Shown: positions 41,518-49,631 of the stretch, in pieces
How the letters are laid out: every line of letters starts with the position of its first letter
Position numbering within the stretch: position 1 is the stretch's first letter
Assembly (NCBI RefSeq): GCF_001667035.1
Contig: NZ_LZIR01000127.1
Location: 62,001-126,000 of the forward strand
Length of the DNA stretch: 64,000 nt
Origin: Mycobacterium sp. 852002-51057_SCH5723018
Lineage (GTDB): Bacteria > Actinomycetota > Actinomycetes > Mycobacteriales > Mycobacteriaceae
Direction of reading: 5' to 3'
Position numbers and translations under genes: made by a program
The notes under the pieces: generated by a model
Databases searched by the model: none
Told to the model about the DNA's origin: nothing
What the model saw: the letters and a program-made list of their open reading frames with translations, nothing else

Positions 41518-42585
41518 TTAGTTGAGGTTGTAGAAGCGCTGCGCGTTGCGCGCGCCGATCTTTTCGCGGGCCTCGTCGCTGATGTCCGCGCGGGTGCGTA
41601 AATGCTTGGTGCTCTCCGGCCATTCGCCGTCCCAGTGCGGGTAGTCGCTGGCGAACATGATGAAGTCGGCGCCCAGCACGTCGATCACGCCGGGCAGGAT
41701 CGGTTCCTCGGGCTCGCACGTCACAAAGATGTTGCCCGCGGCCAGGTACTCGTGCGGATCGCGGCGCCAGCCGCGCTCGACCCAGTCCCCCCGCTTCTCG
41801 TAATGCTCGTGCAGGCGGTCGATGAAGAACGGCACCCAGCCCGCGCCCGCCTCGAGGAAGGCGACGCGCAACCGCGGGTGGCGCTCGAAGACGCCGCCGG
41901 AGACCATCGCGGTCATCGCCGTCATCTGGTCGAACGGGAAGCTGATGCAGTGCACCTGGATGTAGTTGGTGAAGCGGTCGACGCCGATCTTCGGCAGGTG
42001 GATGCCGGGGGCGCCGTGGATGCCGAGCGGCATGTCGAGGTCGACGGCGGCCGCATAGAACGGATCGAGGTCCGGGTGGTCGAGGTTGCGGGTCTTGAGC
42101 GCCGGCGGGACGAGCGTCGCCACCAGACCGAGGTCCTTGGCTTCGGTCAAGATGTCGATGGCCGCCCGGCCGTGCTCGATCGGGACGACGGCGACGCCGC
42201 GCAACCGGCCACCCGATGAGGCGCAGAAGTCGGCGATCCATTGGTTGTAGAGCCGCGAGAAGCCCGCGGCGAACTCCGGGTCCTCGAGGCTGGGCGCGCA
42301 CAGCCCGAGGCTCGGATACAGCACCATCGTGTCGATGTGGTCGCGGTCGGCGTCGCCCAGGACGCCTTCGGCCGAGCGGCAATTGATGTCGGCCGCCTCG
42401 CTGATGCCGTGTTCGGGCGGGCACCCCGCGCCCGGACCCTCGTCCTCGGGATAGTTGCGGCCTTCGAACGTCAGCCGCATCCGCCCGTCGGTGCTGGGCT
42501 TGACGTATTGCGGCCAGCGTTTGATCGCTTCGATCGCCAGCGAAGGGTTCTCGGCAACATGGCCGTCGGCGTCGATGATTCGCAT
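41518..42585 (-). CDS. Amidohydrolase 2-family metal hydrolase/decarboxylase
   Basis: 355 residues of the PF04909 TIM barrel. MRIIDADGHVAENP contains the DxDxH-like metal motif, IHGAPGIHLP a His pair, ERHPRLRVAFLEAGAGWVPFFIDRLHEHYEKR a conserved family block and FASDYPHWDGEWPES the catalytic Asp. Members hydrolyse or decarboxylate ring products. Divergent from the MFS gene, 52 bases apart. Confidence 0.88.
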   Translation of the reverse strand: MRIIDADGHVAENPSLAIEAIKRWPQYVKPSTDGRMRLTFEGRNYPEDEGPGAGCPPEHGISEAADINCRSAEGVLGDADRDHIDTMVLYPSLGLCAPSLEDPEFAAGFSRLYNQWIADFCASSGGRLRGVAVVPIEHGRAAIDILTEAKDLGLVATLVPPALKTRNLDHPDLDPFYAAAVDLDMPLGIHGAPGIHLPKIGVDRFTNYIQVHCISFPFDQMTAMTAMVSGGVFERHPRLRVAFLEAGAGWVPFFIDRLHEHYEKRGDWVERGWRRDPHEYLAAGNIFVTCEPEEPILPGVIDVLGADFIMFASDYPHWDGEWPESTKHLRTRADISDEAREKIGARNAQRFYNLN

Positions 42586-42637
42586 GTTCGCCGAACTTAC
42601 TCTCGCGATTCGCCGCGGGGTACTGCACGATGCTCAA

Positions 42638-43912
42638 GTGACCACACAAAGCCCTCGAAAGAAGTTGACCGCCGATCAGCGAAACTCCTTCATTGCCGCG
42701 TTGTTGGGCTGGACGATGGACGCCTTCGACTACTTCATCGTGGTGTTCGTCTACGCCGACATCGCAAAGACGTTCCACCACAGCAAGGCCGAGGTCGCCT
42801 TCATCACCACGGCGACGCTGGTCATGCGTCCGGTGGGGGCGCTGCTGTTCGGGCTGTGGGCCGACCGCGTCGGCCGGCGGCTCCCGCTGATGGTCGACGT
42901 GATGTTCTATTCCGTGGTCGGCTTCCTGTGCGCGTTCGCGCCCAACTTCACCATCCTGGTGATCCTGCGTGTGCTGTACGGCATCGGCATGGGCGGCGAA
43001 TGGGGGCTGGGCGCCGCGCTCGCCATGGAGAAGGTTCCCGTCGAGCGACGCGGCTTTTTCTCAGGGCTGCTGCAGGAGGGATACGCCCTCGGCTACCTGC
43101 TGGCCAGCCTCGCCTCGCTGGTGGTGATGAATTGGCTCGGGTTGTCGTGGCGCTGGTTGTTCGCCCTGAGCATCATCCCGGGCCTGATCAGCCTGATCAT
43201 CCGCTATCGCGTTGAGGAGTCGGAGGTTTGGGAGGCCGCCCAGGATCGAATGCGGCTCACCAGCACCAGGATTCGTGACGTGCTGCGCGACGGCACGATC
43301 ATCCGCCGGTTCGTCTACCTGGTGCTGCTGATGACCGCCTTCAACTGGATGAGCCACGGGACCCAGGACGTCTACCCCACGTTCCTCGGCGCGACCACCA
43401 ATCACGGGGCGGGCCTCTCCAGCGTGACCGTCAAGTGGATCGCCGTGGTCTACAACCTCGGCGCCATCATGGGCGGGCTGTTCTTCGGCACGTTGTCGCA
43501 GCGGATCAGCCGTCGCTACACCGTAGTGTTCTGTGCCCTGCTGGGGCTGCCGATCGTGCCGCTGTTCGCCTACTCGCGCACCGCGGCGATGTTGTGCCTC
43601 GGCGCGTTCTTGATGCAGGTCTGCGTGCAGGGCGCGTGGGGGGTGATCCCGGCCCACTTGACCGAGCTGTCGCCGGACGCCATCCGCGGCCTCTACCCGG
43701 GCGTGACCTACCAGCTCGGAAACCTGTTGGCGGCGTTCAACTTGCCCATTCAGGAGCGCCTGGCCGAGACGCACGGCTATCCGTTCGCGTTGGCCGCGAC
43801 GATCGTGCCGGTGTTGATCGCCGTGGCGTTCCTGACGTTTGTCGGCAAGGACGCCACCGGAATCCGCTTCGGCACCGCCGAAAGCGCTTTTCTGCCAACC
43901 GAAGTGAAGTGA
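42638..43912 (+). CDS. nanT: Major facilitator transporter (NanT-like)
   Basis: 424 residues, about 12 membrane helices, MFS of the metabolite:H+ symporter family. LLGWTMDAFDYFIVVFVYADIAKTF is the D-motif-bearing first helix, GLWADRVGRRLPLM the loop 2-3 signature, and RVLYGIGMGGEWGLGAALAMEKVP helix 4. In the position of nanT (Rv1902c), annotated as sialic acid transport in M. tuberculosis, but aromatic-acid or metabolite transport is equally likely. GTG start. Convergent with cinA, 1-base gap. Confidence 0.85.
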   Translation: MTTQSPRKKLTADQRNSFIAALLGWTMDAFDYFIVVFVYADIAKTFHHSKAEVAFITTATLVMRPVGALLFGLWADRVGRRLPLMVDVMFYSVVGFLCAFAPNFTILVILRVLYGIGMGGEWGLGAALAMEKVPVERRGFFSGLLQEGYALGYLLASLASLVVMNWLGLSWRWLFALSIIPGLISLIIRYRVEESEVWEAAQDRMRLTSTRIRDVLRDGTIIRRFVYLVLLMTAFNWMSHGTQDVYPTFLGATTNHGAGLSSVTVKWIAVVYNLGAIMGGLFFGTLSQRISRRYTVVFCALLGLPIVPLFAYSRTAAMLCLGAFLMQVCVQGAWGVIPAHLTELSPDAIRGLYPGVTYQLGNLLAAFNLPIQERLAETHGYPFALAATIVPVLIAVAFLTFVGKDATGIRFGTAESAFLPTEVK

Positions 43913-43913
43913 G

Positions 43914-45188
43914 CTAGGCCGATTTCTCGTCGGCCAGCATGCGCCGCAGCAGGTGCATCGCCACCGTTGTCGAGCGCTCGCGGACGTCGGACCGGTTGCC
44001 GGGCAGCCGCAGCGTCCGGGTGTCGGTGCCGCCCTCGGCCAGCTTGACGGTGAAACACACTGTGCCGACGGGTTTTTCGGGTGTGCCGCCGCCCGGGCCG
44101 GCGATTCCCGTGATCGCCACGGCGGTGTCGGCGCCGAAGCGTTCCAGAGCGCCGGCGGCCATCGCTTCGGCCACCGGCTCCGAGACAGCGCCATGCTTTT
44201 CGATCAGCGCCGGGTCGACGCCGAGTAGGTCCGCCTTGGCCTCGTTGGAATAGCTCACCACGCCGCCGGCCACATAATCCGAGGAGCCGGCACGGTCGGT
44301 CAGCCGAGCCGCCAGCAGCCCCGCCGTGCAGGATTCCGCCGTCGCGATCCAGCGGCCGGCCAGCAACTGCGCTACCAGGTCGTCGACCCGCGAGCCGTCT
44401 TCGGAGTAGATCTGCTGCGCGTGCCGGTCGCGCAGCAGCTGGGTCAGCTGTGCGTACACGTCCGCGGCGTCCGGCTCGTAGCGCGTGACCATTTCGACTT
44501 CGCCCCGGCGCAAGCAGGTGGTGATCTCCAGCGACTCGAAGCCGGGGACGGACGCCTCAGCGCCGCGCAATGTTTCAGCCAGCCCCGACTCCGGCAGCCC
44601 GAACATCCGAATCGTCTTCTGCAGGTAGGTCGTTCGGCCCGCGATCGCCTGCTGTGCCGCGGACGTTTCGATGGCACGCTGCCACATCGGCTGCAGCTCT
44701 CGCGGGGGGCCGGGAAGCACGATCACCGTCGGCTTGCCCGGCACGACGACACCGGGTGCGGTGCCGACCGGATCGAGCACCTGCGCCCCGGCGGGAATCA
44801 TGGCCTGCTTGCGGTTGGCGGCGCGCACCGCATCGAAGTTTTCTCGATCGAAATGCGCCATAAGCTTTTTGAGGATATTGGCGATCTTTTCCTCGACCTC
44901 CGTATCCAACACCAAGTCGCGGCCACAGAAGCGCGCCACCACCTCGACGGTCATGTCGTCGGCCGTGGGCCCCAGGCCGCCGCTGGTGACGATCAGGTCA
45001 ACACCCTGATCGGCGAGGAACCGCAGCTGGGCCTCGATGTCGGCCGGACGGTCACCGCAAATGGTGATGTGTGCTAGCTCCACCCCGAGCTCCAGCAGGC
45101 GGTCGGCGATCCAGGGGCCGTTGGCGTCTTGGACTCGTCCGGTGAGGACCTCGGTTCCGGTGACAACGATGCCTGCGCGTGCGCTCAC
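43914..45188 (-). CDS. cinA: CinA-family protein (competence/damage-inducible)
   Basis: 424 residues in two domains: an N-terminal molybdopterin-binding-like domain (GIVVTGTEVLTGRVQDANGPWIADRL; TSGGLGPTADDMT) and a C-terminal CinA/nicotinamide-nucleotide amidase domain (AESCTAGLLAARLTDRAGSS; VGTVCFTVKLAEG). Recycles or repairs pyridine nucleotides. Matches cinA (Rv1901). GTG start lies 7 bases after TAGGCT (45196-45201, minus strand), suggesting a leaderless transcript. Confidence 0.93.
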   Translation of the reverse strand: MSARAGIVVTGTEVLTGRVQDANGPWIADRLLELGVELAHITICGDRPADIEAQLRFLADQGVDLIVTSGGLGPTADDMTVEVVARFCGRDLVLDTEVEEKIANILKKLMAHFDRENFDAVRAANRKQAMIPAGAQVLDPVGTAPGVVVPGKPTVIVLPGPPRELQPMWQRAIETSAAQQAIAGRTTYLQKTIRMFGLPESGLAETLRGAEASVPGFESLEITTCLRRGEVEMVTRYEPDAADVYAQLTQLLRDRHAQQIYSEDGSRVDDLVAQLLAGRWIATAESCTAGLLAARLTDRAGSSDYVAGGVVSYSNEAKADLLGVDPALIEKHGAVSEPVAEAMAAGALERFGADTAVAITGIAGPGGGTPEKPVGTVCFTVKLAEGGTDTRTLRLPGNRSDVRERSTTVAMHLLRRMLADEKSA

Positions 45189-45226
45189 CGGGATGAGCCT
45201 ACTGGCGGCCTAGCGGACCAATGCCT

Positions 45227-45523
45227 CTACGCACCCGGCTGCCCGGGTCGGCCGGGCTGCCCGGGTTGGCCGGGGGTGCCGCCGGGGCCTGGCGCCCCGC
45301 CGGCGCCGCCCTCGCCGCCGTCGCCGGGCTGACCGCGGCGGCCGGGCGCGCCGCCCATGCCGCCATCGCCGCCTCGACCACCGGCGCCGCCGGATCCCCC
45401 ATCTCCGCCTCGGCCACCGGCGCCGCCGGCTCCCCCGGCACCACCTCTACCGCCTCTGCCGCCATCGCCACCTTGCCCCCCGGCGCCAGGGGTCTCGTTA
45501 CCGGTCATGCCGTCAGGGTCCAT
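45227..45523 (-). CDS. Collagen-like Gly-X-Y repeat protein
   Basis: 98 residues. After MDPDGMTGNETP, 28 uninterrupted Gly-X-Y triplets run to the end: first GAG, GQG, GDG, GRG types, later GAP, GQP, GTP, GRP types richer in Pro. No signal peptide. GAGGAAG four bases before the ATG is a clear ribosome site, so this is not just a low-complexity frame. It lies 38 bases upstream of cinA on the same strand. Function unknown; triple-helix formation is possible. Confidence 0.7.
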   Translation of the reverse strand: MDPDGMTGNETPGAGGQGGDGGRGGRGGAGGAGGAGGRGGDGGSGGAGGRGGDGGMGGAPGRRGQPGDGGEGGAGGAPGPGGTPGQPGQPGRPGQPGA

Positions 45524-45581
45524 GCCACTTCCTCAGTTCAGGGTCTACAAACCCTACGCGCGTCTGCGAGACAATGGGCCG

Positions 45582-46076
45582 ATGATCGAGTTAGAGGTCG
45601 TGCAGGCCGACGTGACCAAGCTCGAGGTCGACGCGATCGCCAACGCGGCCAACACCCAACTGCGACACGGCGGCGGTGTCGCGGCGGCGATCTCGCGCGC
45701 CGGCGGGCCCGCGGTGCAGCGCGAGTCGACCGGCAAGGCGCCGATCGAGCTCGGTGAGGCGGTCGAGACCACGGCCGGCGACATGCCCGCGCGCTTCGTG
45801 ATCCATGCCGCCACGATGGAGCTGGGCGGCCCGACCTCGGCCGAGATCATCGAGCGGGCGACGAGTTCTACGTTGCGCAAGGCCGACGACCTCGGGTGCC
45901 GCTCGCTGGCGCTGGTCGCGTTCGGCACAGGCGTCGGTGGCTTCCCGCTCGAAGACGCCGCCCGGCTGATGGTCGGCGCCGTTCGCCGACACCGGGCGGG
46001 TTCGCTGGAAAGGGTGGTGTTCGCCGTGCACGGCGGTGCGGCCGAGCGGGCTTTCCGCGACGCGGTGCAGGGCTAA
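45582..46076 (+). CDS. Macro-domain (ADP-ribose-binding) protein
   Basis: 164 residues, a single macro domain: MIELEVVQADVTKLEVDAIANAANTQLRHGGGVAAAI is the ADP-ribose pocket (residues 1-37), GEAVETTAGDMPARFVIHAAT and ALVAFGTGVGGFPLEDAARLM the phosphate loops. Probably removes ADP-ribose or hydrolyses O-acetyl-ADP-ribose. Matches the lppD-like gene Rv1899c but has no lipoprotein signal. Shares CTAA with the convergent gene. Confidence 0.88.
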   Translation: MIELEVVQADVTKLEVDAIANAANTQLRHGGGVAAAISRAGGPAVQRESTGKAPIELGEAVETTAGDMPARFVIHAATMELGGPTSAEIIERATSSTLRKADDLGCRSLALVAFGTGVGGFPLEDAARLMVGAVRRHRAGSLERVVFAVHGGAAERAFRDAVQG

Positions 46077-46378
46077 CCGTCGGACAGGTAACGCTCGACG
46101 GAAGCAACCTTCTGCGTCATCGCATCAGCGGCTCCCGCCCGCCAGTCCGCCTTGATCACCGTGCTGACCCTGGGCGCGCGAGCGGCTACCGCCTCGACGG
46201 CGCGCTGCACCACGGCCATCACTTCTTCCCAGGTGTCGCCCTCGATCACCGTGAACATCGAATCGGTTTTGTTGGCCAGGCCGGATTCCCGAACCACGCG
46301 CACCGCGTCGGCGACGATCTCGCCGACGCCCTCGCCCACCCCGAGCGGGGTCACCGAAAACGCCACCAGAACAGACAC
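46073..46378 (-). CDS. MTH1187/YkoF-type thiamine-binding-like protein
   Basis: 101 residues of the MTH1187 (DUF77) family: SVLVAFSVTPLGVGEGVGEIVADAVRVVRESG, then TVIEGDTWEEVMAVVQRAVEAVAA and RVSTVIKADWRAG. Ferredoxin-like fold that binds thiamine-type ligands in some members. GTG start follows TAGGCT (46385-46390, minus strand) by 6 bases, suggesting a leaderless mRNA. Corresponds to Rv1898. Confidence 0.85.
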   Translation of the reverse strand: MSVLVAFSVTPLGVGEGVGEIVADAVRVVRESGLANKTDSMFTVIEGDTWEEVMAVVQRAVEAVAARAPRVSTVIKADWRAGAADAMTQKVASVERYLSDG

Positions 46379-46430
46379 CTGACGAGCCTACGTGACCTTT
46401 TTCTGGACCGGCCTGGCAGCATCGAGGGCC

Positions 46431-46862
46431 ATGCGGATTCTGGTGCAACGGGTCTCGTCGGCGGCGGTGACGGTCGACGACGAAGTGGTGGGCGCGATCC
46501 GGCCGCAGGGCCACGGCCTGCTCGCTTTCGTCGGTGTCACCCACAGCGACGATGTGGAGAAGGCGCGGCGGCTGGCCGAAAAGCTTTGGAATCTCCGCAT
46601 TCTCGCCGACGAGCGGTCGGCGGCCGACGTGAACGCGCCGATCCTGGTGGTCAGCCAGTTCACCCTGTACGCCGACACCGCGAAGGGCCGGCGCCCGTCG
46701 TGGAACGCGGCCGCCCCGGGTGCGCTCGCCGAGCCGCTGGTTGCGGCGTTCGCCGAGGCGCTGCGCGGGCTGGGCGCCGACGTCGAGACGGGCGTGTTCG
46801 GGGCGCACATGCAGGTGGAGTTGGTGAACGACGGCCCCGTGACGGTGATTCTGGAGTTGTGA
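46431..46862 (+). CDS. dtd: D-aminoacyl-tRNA deacylase
   Basis: 143 residues, DTD family: it removes D-amino acids or Gly mischarged on tRNA. MRILVQRVSSAAVTVDDEVVG, SQFTLYADTAKGRRPSW and VELVNDGPVTVIL carry the conserved SQFTLY and GP(V/I)T motifs. Full length. Corresponds to Rv1897c. Confidence 0.93.
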   Translation: MRILVQRVSSAAVTVDDEVVGAIRPQGHGLLAFVGVTHSDDVEKARRLAEKLWNLRILADERSAADVNAPILVVSQFTLYADTAKGRRPSWNAAAPGALAEPLVAAFAEALRGLGADVETGVFGAHMQVELVNDGPVTVILEL

Positions 46863-46890
46863 CGGTGCCGCCGCAGTACCTTGGTTCTAC

Positions 46891-47808
46891 ATGAGCACTA
46901 CACCGGAATTCGGTTCGCTTCGTTCCGACGACGACCAATGGGACATCGTCAGCGGCGTGGGCTACACCGCCCTACTGGTGGCGGGATGGCGGGCGCTGCA
47001 CGCCGTCGGCCCGCAACCGCTGGTACGCGACGAATTCGCGAAGCTGTTCATCGTCGCGTCGCAGGACCGATATCTGGCGGATGTGCTTGCCAAGCCGGGG
47101 ACCACCGAGGACGAGACGGCCTTTCCCCGCCTGTACGGGGTGCAGACCCGATTCTTCGACGACTTCTTCGCCGCTGCCGGCGCCGCGGGCATACGGCAGG
47201 CGGTGATCGTCGCCGCGGGCCTCGACTCCCGCGCCTATCGGCTCGAGTGGCCCAATAGCACAACGGTTTTCGAAGTCGACCTGCCGAAGGTGTTGGAATT
47301 CAAGTCGCGGGTGCTGCACGAGCATGGCGCCGAGCCGAAGGCCCGCCGCGTCGAGGTCGCCGCGGATTTGCGCACCGACTGGTCGCGGGCACTGGAAGCG
47401 GCCGGCTTCGACGTGGAAAGCCCCAGCGCCTGGTCGGTGGAAGGGGTGTTGCCCTACCTCACCGACGAAGCCCAAAACGCGCTGTTCACCCGCATCAGCG
47501 GACTCAGTGCGCCGAGGAGCCGAATTGCCATCGGCGCGCTGGGAACCCGCCTGGACCGCGAGCGGCTCGCCGACCTGGAGGCGGACCACCCCGGTGTCAA
47601 CATGTCGGGCAACGTCGACTTCTCAGCGCTCACGTATGAAACGACAGCCGACACCGCGGAATCGCTGACCGCGCACGGCTGGACCGTCGAACCCGTCCGC
47701 AACACGCTCGAGCTGCAGACCGGCTACGGGATGACCCCACCCGAAGTGGACGTCAAGATCGACGCCTTCATGCACTCGCAATACATCGCGGCGACCCGGT
47801 CGGGGTGA
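46891..47808 (+). CDS. SAM-dependent methyltransferase, TIGR00027 family
   Basis: 305 residues. YGVQTRFFDDFFAAAGAAGIRQAVIVAAGLDSRAYRLEW contains the class I SAM-binding loop in its TIGR00027 form; VFEVDLPKVLEFK supplies the acidic residue and WSVEGVLPYL the family motif. Multicopy family in mycobacteria, substrate unknown. TACCTT (46877-46882) is 8 bases before the ATG and no Shine-Dalgarno is seen. Matches Rv1896c. Confidence 0.9.
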   Translation: MSTTPEFGSLRSDDDQWDIVSGVGYTALLVAGWRALHAVGPQPLVRDEFAKLFIVASQDRYLADVLAKPGTTEDETAFPRLYGVQTRFFDDFFAAAGAAGIRQAVIVAAGLDSRAYRLEWPNSTTVFEVDLPKVLEFKSRVLHEHGAEPKARRVEVAADLRTDWSRALEAAGFDVESPSAWSVEGVLPYLTDEAQNALFTRISGLSAPRSRIAIGALGTRLDRERLADLEADHPGVNMSGNVDFSALTYETTADTAESLTAHGWTVEPVRNTLELQTGYGMTPPEVDVKIDAFMHSQYIAATRSG

Positions 47809-47814
47809 GTCGCG

Positions 47815-48603
47815 ATGATGGCGCTCACGAAGTTCTCGCCCGCCGACGCCGTCGCGGAGATCCGCGTGAGCCAGGCCGGACCGGGAATCGGCGCCTTCTT
47901 CGACCTTGACGGCACGCTGGTCGACGGCTTCACGGCGGCGGTACACGTCGGCGACCGGATCCGGCGCCGCCAGGCGGGTGTCGGTGAGCTGCTCGGGGTG
48001 TTCGACGCCGCGCTGCGGTATCGACTCGGCCGCTTGCAGTTCGAGCGCCTGATCGTGCGCGCCGCGGGCTACCTACGCGGCGAATTGCTCGACGAGCTGG
48101 ATGCGCTGGGCGAGCGGCTGTTTGTGGAACGCGTCGCCTCGCGGCTCTACTCACATATGCACGAGATCGTCGCGGCGCACCAGGCGCGCGGGCATACCGT
48201 CGTGATGAGTTCGTCGGCGCTGTCCATCCAGGCGCTTCCCGTGGCAAGGTTTTTGGGCATTTCGAACGTGCAGTGCAACCGGTTCGAACTCGACGAGCAC
48301 GGGCGGCTGACCGGTGGAATCGTCAAACCTATTGTGTGGGGCGCGACCAAGGCCGCCGCCGTGCAACGATTCTGCGCCGACAATGGCGTTGCGATGCAGC
48401 ACAGTTACTTCTACGCCGACGGCGACGAGGATGCGGCGTCGATGTCGCTCGTCGGGTGTCCGCGGCCGGTGAACCCGCGCTCGGGGCTCGCCGCGGCGGC
48501 CGCCGCGCACGGGTGGCCGGTGATGTGCCTCGCCTCGGGCCGGCGCGGCCCGGGACGCGCGCTGCGTTATCTTGCCCACCACGTGCGCCGCGACCGAAAC
48601 TAG
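47815..48603 (+). CDS. HAD-IB family phosphatase
   Basis: 262 residues. FFDLDGTLVDG (nucleophile Asp near 30), VVMSSSALSIQ (motif II Ser near 130), GATKAAAVQRFC (Lys) and YFYADGDEDAASMSLVG (motif III/IV acids) define the HAD-IB group, related to the phosphatase domain of acyltransferase fusions. GGGGTGAG upstream; 6 bases after the methyltransferase, so co-transcribed. Dephosphorylates a lipid or polyol phosphate by family. Confidence 0.88.
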   Translation: MMALTKFSPADAVAEIRVSQAGPGIGAFFDLDGTLVDGFTAAVHVGDRIRRRQAGVGELLGVFDAALRYRLGRLQFERLIVRAAGYLRGELLDELDALGERLFVERVASRLYSHMHEIVAAHQARGHTVVMSSSALSIQALPVARFLGISNVQCNRFELDEHGRLTGGIVKPIVWGATKAAAVQRFCADNGVAMQHSYFYADGDEDAASMSLVGCPRPVNPRSGLAAAAAAHGWPVMCLASGRRGPGRALRYLAHHVRRDRN

Positions 48604-49625
48604 GGTGTCAGTAGGACTTTCACGTCGTCGCCCGACCGCGACCCCGCGGTCGCGTAGCCTTTGGCCGCTTCGTCCAAGGGCAGGGTCGTGGTGAAGATGC
48701 CGTCGACGTCGAGCCGGCCGGACTGTAGCAGCGGGATCAACTGCGGCCAGGTGCGTTGCACCGGCGCCGTGGTCATGCGCAGCGTGATGCTGCGAATCAG
48801 GCAGCCTAAGGCATTGAGCGGAAACGGATTCATATCGTGCACGCCGACCACCGAGACGGTACCGCCGGGACGTACCGCATTGAGCGCGTCGGTCATCGAG
48901 GCGTCCGTGCCGACCGCGTCGATGACCGAATCGGCGCCGCGTCCTTCGGTGGCGACCAGGATCGCCTCCACCGCCGGCGCCTTGATCGGCGTCGCTCCCC
49001 ACTGGGCCGCACGGTTCAGCCGGCCGTCGACCCGGTCGACGGCCAAAACTGTTGCAGCGCCTTGGAAAAGCGCGCAGCGCAGGGCGCACAGGCCGACCGC
49101 TCCGAGGCCGATCACCGCCACCGTCCCACCGGACGGGATGTCGGCTCGCTGGGCCGCCGCCCAGCCGGTGGCCAGGTTGTCGGTGAGCAGCAGCGCCTGC
49201 TCGGTGCCGATTCCCTCCGGCGTCTTGAGCAGCTGGAAGTCGGCCGCCGGCACGGCGAGCAGATCGGCCTGCGCGCCGGGCAGCACGCCGCCGCCGAAGA
49301 TCTGAAACCCGTTGAAGCACATGACCGGGTCGCGGGTGGCGCATCCCGGGCAGGCGCCGCAGCCGGTCACCGACGACACCATGACCGGGTCACCGGCCTT
49401 GACGGTGCGCACCTCGGGCCCGACCTCGACGACGGTGCCCACCGCCTCGTGCCCGATCGTAATCGGCTCGACGAGCGGATAGTCGCCCTCGTAGAAATGC
49501 AGGTCCGATCCGCAGATCCCGGCGGCGCTGACGGCGACGATCGCTCCGTCCGGACCCGGAAGCGCCGGATCGGGCCGGGTGTCGACGCCGATGTTCCGCG
49601 GCCCGTCGAGGACTACCGTTCGCAT
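48600..49625 (-). CDS. Zinc-dependent alcohol dehydrogenase (Rv1895-like)
   Basis: 341 residues, medium-chain dehydrogenase. CGSDLHFYEGDYPL and IGHEAVGTVVEVG carry catalytic-Zn ligands; GCGACPGCATRDPVMC is the structural-Zn Cys set; VAVIGLGAVGLCALR binds NAD(P). Starts 6 bases after the Baeyer-Villiger monooxygenase with AAGGAAG as its site, so one operon. It could oxidise the alcohol to the ketone that the monooxygenase then uses. Confidence 0.9.
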   Translation of the reverse strand: MRTVVLDGPRNIGVDTRPDPALPGPDGAIVAVSAAGICGSDLHFYEGDYPLVEPITIGHEAVGTVVEVGPEVRTVKAGDPVMVSSVTGCGACPGCATRDPVMCFNGFQIFGGGVLPGAQADLLAVPAADFQLLKTPEGIGTEQALLLTDNLATGWAAAQRADIPSGGTVAVIGLGAVGLCALRCALFQGAATVLAVDRVDGRLNRAAQWGATPIKAPAVEAILVATEGRGADSVIDAVGTDASMTDALNAVRPGGTVSVVGVHDMNPFPLNALGCLIRSITLRMTTAPVQRTWPQLIPLLQSGRLDVDGIFTTTLPLDEAAKGYATAGSRSGDDVKVLLTP

Positions 49626-49631
49626 GGTCGG

